From NCBI GenBank assembly GCA_019637645.1, contig JAHBVH010000031.1:1-64000 (forward strand): 64,000 bases of DNA, in the 5' to 3' direction. The notes beneath the pieces are model-generated. The model saw only the letters and a list, made by a program, of their open reading frames with translations. It was not told the origin of the DNA and did not search any database. Below are positions 9,176 to 17,425 of the stretch, one piece after another. The position numbers and the translations under genes were made by a program. This stretch comes from Caldilineaceae bacterium (lineage in GTDB: Bacteria; Chloroflexota; Anaerolineae; Caldilineales; Caldilineaceae). Each line of letters starts with the position of its first letter. The first letter of the stretch is position 1.

Positions 9176-9476
9176 AAACTTTTTGCCGAGTCCGGTTGAC
9201 CTCTTGGATGAAGTAGGGGTTGCGCAGCGAGCGTTCAGTCAGTAAGTCTACCGGTCTTTGAAAGAGTTGTTCAAGCGCTTCGGCAAAGCCAAGATAGCGA
9301 TCTGCCAATGCGCCAAAGGACTCATTGGCAAAGGAAACGATAAAATCAAGATCACTAGTGGTTGCATCAAAATGAGTGGTGGCCGCCGAGCCAAAGACCT
9401 CCAATGTTTTAACATCAAAGCGTCGGCACAGTGCATCAAGCTCCTTGCGTTGGTTGACAATCATCGGCGTCAACAT
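9144..9476 (-). CDS. mntA: MntA-like nucleotidyltransferase antitoxin
   Basis: A 110-residue minimal nucleotidyltransferase. The signature GSAATTHFDATTSDLDFIV contains the GS dipeptide and the metal-binding DxD with the expected spacing. In the HepT/MntA systems this enzyme neutralises the toxin by adding AMP units to its Tyr. It is the first gene of the pair, overlapping hepT by 32 bases. Alternative reading: an isolated minimal nucleotidyltransferase of other use, made unlikely by the adjacent HEPN gene. Confidence 0.88.
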   Translation of the reverse strand: MLTPMIVNQRKELDALCRRFDVKTLEVFGSAATTHFDATTSDLDFIVSFANESFGALADRYLGFAEALEQLFQRPVDLLTERSLRNPYFIQEVNRTRQKVYEQPNSQAAL

Positions 9477-9641
9477 GATCTACCCTTTCGTTTGACCAAC
9501 CACTACATTATTCATTATCTATGCTGTATCATAACGTAGCCAAAGCAGCAAGTCAAAGGGGGTGAACGATTAGCCTGCGTCCAATCCCTTGTTGCATACT
9601 TGTAGGTGTGACTGCAATTCTGCTATGTTGTTTTTGATACG

Positions 9642-9670
9642 TTTGCATCTAGCGCACAGTGCGCTATAAT
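9642..9670 (+). promoter_or_regulatory. Promoter with palindromic spacer upstream of SDR gene
   Basis: TTTGCA (9642-9647), a 17-bp spacer and a perfect TATAAT (9665-9670). The spacer contains the inverted repeat AGCGCA-CAG-TGCGCT (9651-9665), which touches the -10 box, as expected of a repressor operator. The gene start is 89 bases downstream of the -10 box. Confidence 0.6.
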
Positions 9671-9758
9671 CGCGACTGACGGTCTACGGTTGCCAGCCAG
9701 GCGAAAAGCCAGATAATGACTGTCATTCCGATAAACGATAACGGTAGAAAGAACCAAG

Positions 9759-10490
9759 ATGAACCTGCAAAATAAAACGATTCTTATCGTCGGGGGGGCC
9801 ACCGGTATCGGCCAAGCCACCGCCAACCTCTGTGCAGAACGGGGCGCGACGGTCATTGTCGCGGATTTTAATAGGGATGCGGGGACGGCGACCGCCCAAG
9901 CCATCCATGGTACCTTTGTGCAAGTGGATGTCACCGACGAAGCCAGCGTCCAGGCCATGTGCCAACAGATTGCGCAGTCACATGGTAAGCTGGATGGCTT
10001 GATCCAGACGGCGGGTATCCTCAAAGGGGCGTATGTTGCGCTAGAAGAGTTGGAGTTAGCGACTTTCCGCCAAGTGCTGGATGTGAATACCGTGGGCAGC
10101 TTTCTCTGTGCCAAATATGCACACCCCTTGCTCAAGCGCGGCCACCTGCCGGTGATTATTCTCATCTCCTCGCCCGCGGCCTATGGTGTTAGTTCCTCCT
10201 ATGCCTATGCCGTGAGCAAAGGGGGTGTCAGCGCGCTAGGCACGACCATGGCGGGCAAATTAGCGCCCGAAGGGATTCGGGTCAATGTTGTCTTCCCCGG
10301 TGGTATCAATACTTTTATGAAGCGGTCGGTGATCGAAGTGGATGCCACCCGCCAGGGCCAAGATCCCCAAGCTGCGGTCGATGCTGCCATTCAAGCTGGG
10401 CTCGGCGAACCGATCGGCGTCGCCCGCGTGCTGGCTTGGCTGGTCAGCGACGAAGCCGACTATGTCCGTGGCTCTGTTAACACGCGCTAG
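9759..10490 (+). CDS. Short-chain dehydrogenase/reductase 1
   Basis: NAD(P)-dependent oxidoreductase of 243 residues. The cofactor motif GGATGIGQATA is at residues 12-22, followed by an acidic residue after the second strand (VADFNRD) that favours NAD. The active site shows Ser in ILISSPAAYG, and Tyr and Lys in YAVSKGG. The C-terminus ends SDEADYVRGSVNTR, slightly shorter than many relatives that continue with a DGG loop. An enolase-superfamily gene follows 80 bases later on the same strand, so the two probably form one sugar-acid catabolic operon with the PhyH gene at 11984. Confidence 0.9.
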   Translation: MNLQNKTILIVGGATGIGQATANLCAERGATVIVADFNRDAGTATAQAIHGTFVQVDVTDEASVQAMCQQIAQSHGKLDGLIQTAGILKGAYVALEELELATFRQVLDVNTVGSFLCAKYAHPLLKRGHLPVIILISSPAAYGVSSSYAYAVSKGGVSALGTTMAGKLAPEGIRVNVVFPGGINTFMKRSVIEVDATRQGQDPQAAVDAAIQAGLGEPIGVARVLAWLVSDEADYVRGSVNTR

Positions 10491-10570
10491 CCATGCGTTC
10501 TCTGGCGCTGGCTAATTGACCAATCGACTAAACAACCAATCCACCAAGCAACCCAATGTAAGGACTCAAC

Positions 10571-11830
10571 ATGAATCTGATCATCACTGATATTGAGCGG
10601 ATCACCGTGCGCGCCCCCATGACGCCCCGCTGTGAAGAGTGGAATGCTCGCGAAGTCTGGCAATGGTGCATCTGTGAAATCATTCGCCTGACCACCGACG
10701 CGGGCCTTGTGGGCTATGGCGAAACTTTGCCCCATTACACCTGGGGCCGGGTGCCGGATGAGGCCATTGAGCGGGTTAAGGGCAAGAATGCCGCCGACTT
10801 CCTCGGGGATGATTCGCTGGGCGCGGGCCTCCAAATGGCGATCTATGATGTGGTGGGCAAGGCGCTCGGGGTGCCGGCCTATCGCCTCTTTAACCTGCCC
10901 AAGGTGCGCGAAGCGGTGCCGATTGCTTGGTGGAATATTGACTTCCCGCCCGAAGCGCTGGCCGAAGAAGCTAAGGATGCGTTGGCCCGCGGTTACACCG
11001 CGCTCAAAACCAAGGCGCGCCCTTGGTGGGATGTCTACGCCCAAGTGGATCAGATGAGTGCCGTCACCCCGCCCCATTTCAAGATCGACATGGACTGGAA
11101 CCAGATGTTGATCAACGCCAGCAACGCGGCCCCTGTCCTCAGTGAATTGGACAAGCAGGAGCGCGTCGCCCTCTATGAATCGCCGATCTTCCAGCGCGAT
11201 GCCGAAGGCCAACGCCAGTTGCGCCAGAAGACAAAAAAGGCCATTGCCCTCCACTTTGGCGATCCACCCTTCCCTACAGCAGTGCGTGACGAAGTCTGTG
11301 ATGGCTTTGTGATCGGGGGCGGTGTGGCGCGCGTGCTGCGGGAAGGCACCTTGGCGGCGCAGTTTGACAAGCCCTTTTTCCTGCAAATTGTGGGGGCGGG
11401 GATCACCACCGCGCTCTCGATCCAACTGGGCGCAGTCTTAACTCATGCCCAGTGGCCGGCAGTCAACTGTCTCAATAACTATGCCGACGACTTGATCGTC
11501 CACCCCATCCAGGTTTCGGAAGGTTATGCCCATGTGCCCGATGCGCCAGGGCTGGGGATCGAGGTGGATGAGGCCGCGCTGATGAAGTATAAGATGGAAC
11601 CGCCCTATGAGATCCCGCGGCCCAAGCTGTTACTCTCGGTGGCCTGGCCGGGCAATCGGGTGCGTCACTATGCCTCGATGCCCCAATGTTGGACTGATGC
11701 TTTTGCGGGTAACATCCCGGTGCAAGACCGCGAGGCGCGCATGCATGTTCGCCGCGACGATGGCTCGCCGGAATGGACCGAACTCCATACCCGCGCCACG
11801 GCTGCACCTTTCTGGAGCAGCTCGCTATAG
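10571..11830 (+). CDS. Enolase-superfamily (mandelate racemase/muconate lactonizing) enzyme
   Basis: A 419-residue enzyme of the superfamily that abstracts a proton next to a carboxylate, often a sugar-acid dehydratase or racemase. The N-terminal capping domain runs to about residue 120 (AIYDVVGKALGVP). The barrel then shows the KTKARPWW lysine region, the metal ligand Asp in KIDMDWNQ, Glu in ALYESPI and a third acidic position near FGDPPF. The catalytic His/Asp set of the mandelate-racemase subgroup is not plain to see, so the reaction stays open. The start ATG follows TAAGGACTCAAC. Confidence 0.85.
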   Translation: MNLIITDIERITVRAPMTPRCEEWNAREVWQWCICEIIRLTTDAGLVGYGETLPHYTWGRVPDEAIERVKGKNAADFLGDDSLGAGLQMAIYDVVGKALGVPAYRLFNLPKVREAVPIAWWNIDFPPEALAEEAKDALARGYTALKTKARPWWDVYAQVDQMSAVTPPHFKIDMDWNQMLINASNAAPVLSELDKQERVALYESPIFQRDAEGQRQLRQKTKKAIALHFGDPPFPTAVRDEVCDGFVIGGGVARVLREGTLAAQFDKPFFLQIVGAGITTALSIQLGAVLTHAQWPAVNCLNNYADDLIVHPIQVSEGYAHVPDAPGLGIEVDEAALMKYKMEPPYEIPRPKLLLSVAWPGNRVRHYASMPQCWTDAFAGNIPVQDREARMHVRRDDGSPEWTELHTRATAAPFWSSSL

Positions 11831-11905
11831 GCGCATTACGCAGAACAGGCCGCCGTGGCTGAAACCACTGCCTGTTCGCGCAAGTGGCGCTAACAAACAC
11901 TCAAA

Positions 11906-11959
11906 TGGTAGCCTGTTTTAGCAAGGCTTTCCTACCAGCCACAGGGCTTCAGCCTGTGG
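11906..11959. repeat. Two adjacent intergenic hairpins
   Basis: TGGTAG (11906-11911) pairs with CTACCA (11932-11937). It is followed directly by the 7-bp hairpin CCACAGG-GCTTCAG-CCTGTGG (11939-11959). Both lie in the gap between the enolase-superfamily gene and the next PhyH gene, and may act as REP-like elements or a processing/terminator site. Confidence 0.55.
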
Positions 11960-11983
11960 GACTTGTTATGAAGGAAGTTATTG

Positions 11984-12949
11984 ATGAGAACCGAACAAAG
12001 TGCCACAGCCATTCAAGCACAATTCGCTGAACAAGGCTATGTTGTCGTTGAAGGGGTGCTGGATCAGGCGCGTGATCTGGACCCGATCTTTGCTGATTAT
12101 GCCGCACTCCTTGATCAGCTGGCGGCGCGGTGGTATGCCGAAGGGAAGCTTCCCTCGACCTATGCCGAGTTGCCCTTTGGCCGCCGCGCCGCTGAGATCA
12201 TCAGCCAGATCAGCGATGCCGAGAGCTATCACCTGGATATCTCTTTGCCCAAAATCGCTGCCTATACTGAAGAGACACCGGTGCATACCAGCGCCGCGGT
12301 CTTCAATTTGCTGACCAATCCGCGTCTGCTGGATGTCATCGAACAGTTGATCGGCCCGGAGATCTACTCCAACCCCATTCAACATGCCCGGATCAAGCCC
12401 CCCGAAGCCGCATGCAAAGCCGACGCGCCGGGCAATGGCTATCTCCAAGCAACGCCGTGGCATCAAGACCAAGGGGTGATCACCACCGATGCCGACGCCA
12501 CCGATATTATCAGTGTTTGGATTCCGATTACAGGGGCAACTGAGGAAAATGGCTGTCTCTGTATGATCCCTGGCAGCCATCGCGAGGGGTTAGCCCCCCA
12601 TTGTTTTGAGATCCCACAAAAGTTTCGCAATGTCGGTGTCACTCCGGTGCCGATGAAGGCGGGGAGCGTTCTCTTCTTCCATCGGCTGACCAAACATTGC
12701 TCGCTGCCGAATCTAAGCGATGATATTCGCTTTAGCTTTGACCTCCGCTATTCACCGGTGGGACTGCCCACGGGGCGCGACGAATTTCCGGGCTTTGTGG
12801 CGCGCAGTCGCCAAAACCCGGAAAGTGTCCTTACTGATCCGCAGCAGTGGACAGAACGATGGCACGACGCCCGTTCCCAGCTCGTTGCCCGCGGCGCGCT
12901 CGATTTTCGCAGTCGCTGGCGCGGCATGGCCCAACCCGATTGTGCATAA
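11984..12949 (+). CDS. PhyH-family Fe(II)/2-oxoglutarate dioxygenase 3
   Basis: A 321-residue member of the phytanoyl-CoA dioxygenase family. I choose ATG at 11984 (GAAGGAAG six to seven bases upstream) rather than the TTG one codon earlier. Iron ligands are His and Asp of PWHQDQG and the His of RLTKHCSLPN; RFSFDLRYSP holds the likely 2-oxoglutarate-binding Arg. ENGCLCMIPGSHREG is the typical central block. It lies about 150 bases after the enolase-superfamily gene on the same strand and ends at a strong convergent terminator. Confidence 0.88.
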   Translation: MRTEQSATAIQAQFAEQGYVVVEGVLDQARDLDPIFADYAALLDQLAARWYAEGKLPSTYAELPFGRRAAEIISQISDAESYHLDISLPKIAAYTEETPVHTSAAVFNLLTNPRLLDVIEQLIGPEIYSNPIQHARIKPPEAACKADAPGNGYLQATPWHQDQGVITTDADATDIISVWIPITGATEENGCLCMIPGSHREGLAPHCFEIPQKFRNVGVTPVPMKAGSVLFFHRLTKHCSLPNLSDDIRFSFDLRYSPVGLPTGRDEFPGFVARSRQNPESVLTDPQQWTERWHDARSQLVARGALDFRSRWRGMAQPDCA

Positions 12950-12952
12950 GTC

Positions 12953-13006
12953 GTCTGTTTTGTAGAGCGTGATGCGTACTTATGTATCACGCTCTACAAA
13001 ATAGAC
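12953..13006. terminator. Bidirectional terminator between convergent PhyH genes
   Basis: A 21-bp stem with one wobble (12953-12973 with 12986-13006; GTAGAGCGTGAT/ATCACGCTCTAC core) with a 12-nt loop. T-rich and A-rich flanks on the two arms suit termination in both directions. The right arm touches the stop codon of the minus-strand gene. Confidence 0.85.
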
Positions 13007-13719
13007 TAAACCAAATTCACACTGGTGCCACTGAGTACCAGTGAACTCTTCCAAACGGTTGAGCTATCGGGCTCGGCCCCGTTGCGATAGGTGGGGATGA
13101 CGGACCAGCGATCCGCACCATTGATATTGGGGCAAGAGGCGTGCAGCGTCAGATCATGAAAAAAGATGCCCGCGCCCCGTGGCACTGGCGCCGTTACAAT
13201 CGGTAGCCCAGCCACTTGTTCGTCGGTAATGCGTCGGTCAAAACCGCGCTGGCTCTCGACCTCTTGCATGGTAATGACTTCGTGTTGGCTGCCAGGAATC
13301 AGTTGTAGACAGCCATTCTCTGGGGTGGCATCGTCCAGCGCGATCCAGATCGAGATCTTGGCGCTGCCTTGCCAATAGGCCCAATCCTGATGCCAGGGCG
13401 AGCGAAAGGCGGTTTGGGCATTTTTGAAGACCGCCTTATAGCTCAAAAACTCGACATCCGGTCCAATCAACTGCTGTAAAATTGCCACGACGCGTGGGTG
13501 CTGCAATTGGTCACTGCTATAGGAATCCAACTGGTCGGCCATCCAAACGCGCACGCCCGAGGGTGTCTCGAGCTTGCCCTCTTCCTGCAAGCGCGCTTTC
13601 AGCCCGGCTTTCCACGCAATCGCCTCGTCGGCGGTCAACAGATCCGGCACCACCACATAGCCATCACGCTGATATTGGGCCACTTGTTCGTTGGTTAATA
13701 AGGTTTCTGTCAGCTTCAT
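13006..13719 (-). CDS. PhyH-family Fe(II)/2-oxoglutarate dioxygenase 4
   Basis: A 237-residue phytanoyl-CoA dioxygenase family protein. The start at ATG 13719 is chosen because AAGGAG precedes it; a longer frame from 13764 has no such site. Iron ligands are His and Asp of SPWHQDWAYW and the His of DLTLHASCPN, followed by the Arg in ADRWSV. ENGCLQLIPGSQHE is the conserved centre. It is the last gene of the sugar ABC importer operon, 87 bases after the second permease, so its substrate may be what the importer brings in. Confidence 0.9.
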   Translation of the reverse strand: MKLTETLLTNEQVAQYQRDGYVVVPDLLTADEAIAWKAGLKARLQEEGKLETPSGVRVWMADQLDSYSSDQLQHPRVVAILQQLIGPDVEFLSYKAVFKNAQTAFRSPWHQDWAYWQGSAKISIWIALDDATPENGCLQLIPGSQHEVITMQEVESQRGFDRRITDEQVAGLPIVTAPVPRGAGIFFHDLTLHASCPNINGADRWSVIPTYRNGAEPDSSTVWKSSLVLSGTSVNLV

Positions 13720-13767
13720 TGGTTTATTCTCCTTACAGGCTGTTTGAAAAGAGGAGATGACCAATCC

Positions 13768-13801
13768 ACACCTGATGGGTTTTCCAAAACCGGTCAGGTG
13801 T
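13768..13801. repeat. Dispersed palindrome, copy b
   Basis: ACACCTGATGGGTTTT-CC-AAAACCGGTCAGGTGT, with one or two mismatches in the arms. It belongs to the family listed at 5793 and sits between the permease and PhyH genes inside the ABC operon. Confidence 0.75.
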
Positions 13802-13806
13802 ATAGG

Positions 13807-14688
13807 CTACCCTTTAATGCCAGTCAGGGCAATCCCCTCGATAAAGTTGCGTTGCATCAGTAAAAAGATCAGCAGAATGGGCACGAACATAATGCTTGCT
13901 CCAGCCATTTGCAAATGGGTCTGCGCAATATACTGTTCGGTGAAGCGCGACATGGCAATCGGCAAAGTCCAGAGTTCCTTGCGGTTGACCACGATCAGCG
14001 GCCAGAGAAAGTTATCCCAGGCTCCGAGAAAGGTAAAGATCGTCAAAGCGGCGATAGCCGGTTTGCAGAGCGGCAACATAATCGAGCCATAGATAAAGGG
14101 TTCTGGCGCACCATCGATCCGGGCTGCTTCCAAGAGTGATTTCGGGATCGCCAGCATAAACTGGCGCATCAAGAAGATGCCAAAGGGCGAAACAATCGCC
14201 GGCAGAATCATCCCCCAGTAGGTATCCACAAGACCAAGCCGCGCCATCATAATAAAGAGGGGAATCATGATGACCTGAAAGGGAATCATCAAGGTCGAAA
14301 GAATGAGCACAAAGATGACCGTGCGCCCGGGAAATTCATAGCGAGCAAAAGCAAAGCCAGCCATGCTGCTGGTCAAGAGCTGCAAAACGGTGATGACCAC
14401 CGCTACCAAGGTACTGTTAATAAAGAAGCGGGCAAAGCCTGCCGCCTCCCAAACCTCCCAGTAATTGCCAAACGAATAGTGCTGAGGGGCAAACCAGACC
14501 GGCGGTACCTTGATCACCTCGGATAATGGCATCAACGAGGCCGAGATCATCCAGAGCAAGGGGAGCAACATCCAGACCCCACCAGCGGTGAGGATCAAAA
14601 GGCCCAAGATCTGGGGGAGGGTGAGCCGTCGCCGCCGCCCATAGCGCGCCGCCGGTTGGGTGGAAATCGTAGAAGTCAATTCACTCAT
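13807..14688 (-). CDS. Sugar ABC transporter permease, MalG type
   Basis: Inner-membrane permease of 293 residues with six predicted helices; the first is at about 31-53 (LILTAGGVWMLLPLLWMISA). The cytoplasmic EAA loop that contacts the ATPase is at EAARIDGAPEPFIYGSIMLP. It pairs with the MalF-type permease 35 bases upstream and the binding protein gene before it. No ATPase gene is present here, as is usual for CUT1 importers that share an MsmK-like ATPase encoded elsewhere. Confidence 0.93.
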   Translation of the reverse strand: MSELTSTISTQPAARYGRRRRLTLPQILGLLILTAGGVWMLLPLLWMISASLMPLSEVIKVPPVWFAPQHYSFGNYWEVWEAAGFARFFINSTLVAVVITVLQLLTSSMAGFAFARYEFPGRTVIFVLILSTLMIPFQVIMIPLFIMMARLGLVDTYWGMILPAIVSPFGIFLMRQFMLAIPKSLLEAARIDGAPEPFIYGSIMLPLCKPAIAALTIFTFLGAWDNFLWPLIVVNRKELWTLPIAMSRFTEQYIAQTHLQMAGASIMFVPILLIFLLMQRNFIEGIALTGIKG

Positions 14689-14723
14689 GATCGTCCCAAT
14701 TCCTTACGCTAAGAGAGTGTCGC

Positions 14724-15674
14724 TTACCCATATTCCACGTTCCGTTGTGTCACGCGCAGCTGAATCAGTGTGATCACCAGGATCAAGGCAAAGAGCAGGA
14801 ACGCTAGCGCCGCACCGTAGCCGAGCTGGTTGTAGCGAAAGGCGGTGGCGTAAATGTGATAGACCATTACCCGTGTTGAGTTGATGGGCCCACCGGCCTC
14901 CCCTTGGGTGGTGGTCATGATGACCGCTGGCGTAAAGACCTGCAACGAGCCAATTAAACCAGTCACGGTCAGAAAGACAATCGTTGGATTGAGTAAGGGG
15001 AAGGTGATGTAGCGGAAATTTTGCCAGCGCCCCACGCCATCGATCTTGGCCGCTTCGTATAGCTCACGCGGCACATCTTGGAGCCCGGCCAGAAAGATCA
15101 CCATGCCAAAGCCTAGATCCTTCCAGATGGCGACAATGATAATGGCCGGCAAGGCCCACGTCGGCGAGGCCAGCCAGCGAATACCATTGATCTCAAAGAG
15201 CCCCAAGAAGGAATTGACCAAGCCATAGCGGGGCTCAAACATCCAGACCCAGATAAAGGAGACGGCTACCCACGACGTGATCACCGGAATAAAGTAGATG
15301 GTGCGGTAGAAGCTGCGCCAAGGTAGCGCTTCTTGGTTCATGATCAACGCCAGCAATAGCGCCAATACCATCCCTACGGGCACAACGATAATGGTATAGA
15401 CCAACGTGTTTTGTAAACTTTTGATCGTCAAATCATCGCTAAGGGCGGTGACATAATTTTGGAGCCCGATGAAAGGGTTGGGGCGCGGCACCAAGCTCCA
15501 ATCATGCAAGCTGATCCAAAAGGCAAAGAGAATGGGGATCACAATCAAGACGATTAGAAAGAAGAAAGCTGGCGCAAGAAAGGTATAGGCCCAGAGAATT
15601 TCATGCCACTGTAAAGGGCTAATCCCTTTCCGCCGACCGATTTGCATTTTACTCATATTGGTCCTGTCACCCAA
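14724..15674 (-). CDS. Sugar ABC transporter permease, MalF type
   Basis: Inner-membrane permease of up to 316 residues with six helices; the first is at about 32-54 (FFLIVLIVIPILFAFWISLH). The EAA loop is YEAAKIDGVGRWQNFRYITFP. The start may be at 15674 or, more likely, at ATG 15656 (MSKMQIGRR), which has AGGACC upstream; the earlier start falls inside a palindromic repeat. Partner of the MalG-type permease downstream in a CUT1 importer for a mono- or oligosaccharide. Confidence 0.92.
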   Translation of the reverse strand: MGDRTNMSKMQIGRRKGISPLQWHEILWAYTFLAPAFFFLIVLIVIPILFAFWISLHDWSLVPRPNPFIGLQNYVTALSDDLTIKSLQNTLVYTIIVVPVGMVLALLLALIMNQEALPWRSFYRTIYFIPVITSWVAVSFIWVWMFEPRYGLVNSFLGLFEINGIRWLASPTWALPAIIIVAIWKDLGFGMVIFLAGLQDVPRELYEAAKIDGVGRWQNFRYITFPLLNPTIVFLTVTGLIGSLQVFTPAVIMTTTQGEAGGPINSTRVMVYHIYATAFRYNQLGYGAALAFLLFALILVITLIQLRVTQRNVEYG

Positions 15675-15705
15675 GCCCTGTCAAGTTTCAAAACCTGACA
15701 GGGCT
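15674..15705. repeat. Dispersed palindrome, copy c
   Basis: AGCCCTGTCAAGTTT-CA-AAACCTGACAGGGCT, of the same family as 5793. It lies in the gap between the binding-protein gene and the first permease, where such a stem could tune the higher expression of the binding protein. Confidence 0.75.
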
Positions 15706-15773
15706 GGCTTTGCATAAATCCGCTTATTTTCAACAGGCTAAACCGATGGCCGGGTTTGGACGGTATTTCGCGG

Positions 15774-17111
15774 CTATGCGTTGACGGTATGGGTCTCGAT
15801 CACTTTGTTCAAGTTCGTGACCATCGTTTCAAAGGAGGCTTCGGCTGTTTCCCCGCCGATCACAACGCGGTCGCGGCCATCACCAAATTCTTTGACCCAC
15901 TCGGCCCAACCGACCCACTCCCACGGCGAGGCATAGCCCAACGAGTCCATACAAACGTTGGCGTTGGCATCGGGCCGGAAAACCGGATCGCTCTGGAGTT
16001 CTGTAAAGCTGGGCAGATCGCCGCCAACATCATTCCAAATAATCTGCGCTTCTTTATTCGTGCAGGAGTGAACCCATTGCCAAGCGAGCTCAGCGTCCGG
16101 CACCCACTTGCCCACGACCCACATCCAATGGGAGCCGCCCGTATAGAGCGGCTGCTCGACTGAGCGTGGCGCAAAGGGGACAATGGTATAGGCTAGATCG
16201 GGGGCCTGTGTTTTCAAACTGCCCCGGTTCACCGGATGGGTGAGTTCCATCCCGGCTTTGCCCAAGGCAAAGCGCGCTTGACCCTTCAGGAAGGCGTCGT
16301 CATCGACCTCGGCGGAAAGTTGGCAGAACCACTTAAAGGTTTCAAGAATCTCAGGGTAGTCCATCCAGACCAGTTGATTGGTGCTAGGATCGACCCAGGC
16401 TTTGCCATCCTGTTCACGCTGGAGATATTGTTGGAAGAGAACGGTCTGGAAGGCGCTGTAATAGCTGGTGTCAAAGCCGATCTGATCAGCGAGACCGTCC
16501 GTCTTTTTGGTCAGTTTCAGGGCTTGGTCAAAGAGATCCGTATGATCGACAAAGGGGGCGGTCGGGTCGAGCCCGGCTTCTTCAAAGAGGGCGTTGTTGC
16601 GATAGACAACGAGCGTCTGCACATCCAAGGGCAGACCATAATATTCGTTCCCCTGTTTGCCCCGCTGAACGGTCCAAGGTAGATAATCCTTTTCGATGTC
16701 CGCAGAAGAGATCACCAGTTCGCTCACCGGGATCACGTTCCCGCCCGCAATATACTCCTCGACCAACCCCATGGGAATCTGGAAAATATCCGGGGCCGAC
16801 CCCGCTCCAGCCGCAATGCCCGAGGCCAGCTTACCCCAGTAGTCCGCCCACGGAATCGATTGGAAATCAATCGTCACATCGTCATGTGTCTCTTCAAATT
16901 GGGCCTTGAACGCCTCTACTGCGGCTGCCCGGCTTGCACTGTGATGTTGCCAGTGGGACAAGGTAATTCCTTCGGTGCTGCCTGCTCCGGCGGATTGGCC
17001 GGGCGCTGGCGCGGCGGGAACACAAGCGACCAACGCCGCGGCCGTGGCGCCGATGCCGGTCAACTGCAAGAACTGTCGTCGGCTGAAGCGACGATCTACC
17101 GTAGATTGCAT
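15774..17111 (-). CDS. Sugar ABC transporter substrate-binding lipoprotein
   Basis: Extracytoplasmic solute receptor of 445 residues (CUT1 family). The N-terminus combines a twin-arginine-like motif (SRRQFLQLTG) with a hydrophobic segment and a lipobox ending LVAC, so it is likely exported folded and lipid-anchored. The mature part begins with a Pro/Ala/Gly linker and the family's early block LSHWQHHSASRAAAVEAFKAQFEE. It is the first gene of the importer operon. Ligand not determinable; a sugar or sugar acid is likely. Confidence 0.93.
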   Translation of the reverse strand: MQSTVDRRFSRRQFLQLTGIGATAAALVACVPAAPAPGQSAGAGSTEGITLSHWQHHSASRAAAVEAFKAQFEETHDDVTIDFQSIPWADYWGKLASGIAAGAGSAPDIFQIPMGLVEEYIAGGNVIPVSELVISSADIEKDYLPWTVQRGKQGNEYYGLPLDVQTLVVYRNNALFEEAGLDPTAPFVDHTDLFDQALKLTKKTDGLADQIGFDTSYYSAFQTVLFQQYLQREQDGKAWVDPSTNQLVWMDYPEILETFKWFCQLSAEVDDDAFLKGQARFALGKAGMELTHPVNRGSLKTQAPDLAYTIVPFAPRSVEQPLYTGGSHWMWVVGKWVPDAELAWQWVHSCTNKEAQIIWNDVGGDLPSFTELQSDPVFRPDANANVCMDSLGYASPWEWVGWAEWVKEFGDGRDRVVIGGETAEASFETMVTNLNKVIETHTVNA

Positions 17112-17425
17112 AATCTTTCCTCCTATGAAAAAGGCTTATCGAAAGAGTGGACAAACTGCACTGGGTGAGGCCGTGGTTGGTCGTGTTGCTACTTTTGCCC
17201 CACCGCTGGGGTACATCCGTTCTCGTGGATCGCTCACCGCTGTGATAGAATATTGGGCAGAGCGCAACGCTACCGCTGGAAACGACCGACTGGGAACAAT
17301 CGAAACCCGTTCATGCGCCTAATAATTGCAGCTCACAGCTGTTGTGGAGTATTCTTGCGATTGTAGCACAGAATCTGTACCTGCAGGGCGCAAAGTTGCC
17401 CAAAAGCGGCCAAGGAGAGGACATA

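Noticed and set aside
10487..11425. 312-codon open frame antisense to the enolase-superfamily gene
   Set aside because: It mirrors the well-supported gene on the other strand, shows no recognisable motif, and has shadow-type composition.
15000..15674. ABC ATPase gene expected with the sugar importer
   Set aside because: No Walker A/B or ABC signature frame is present near the permeases; a shared ATPase elsewhere is assumed.
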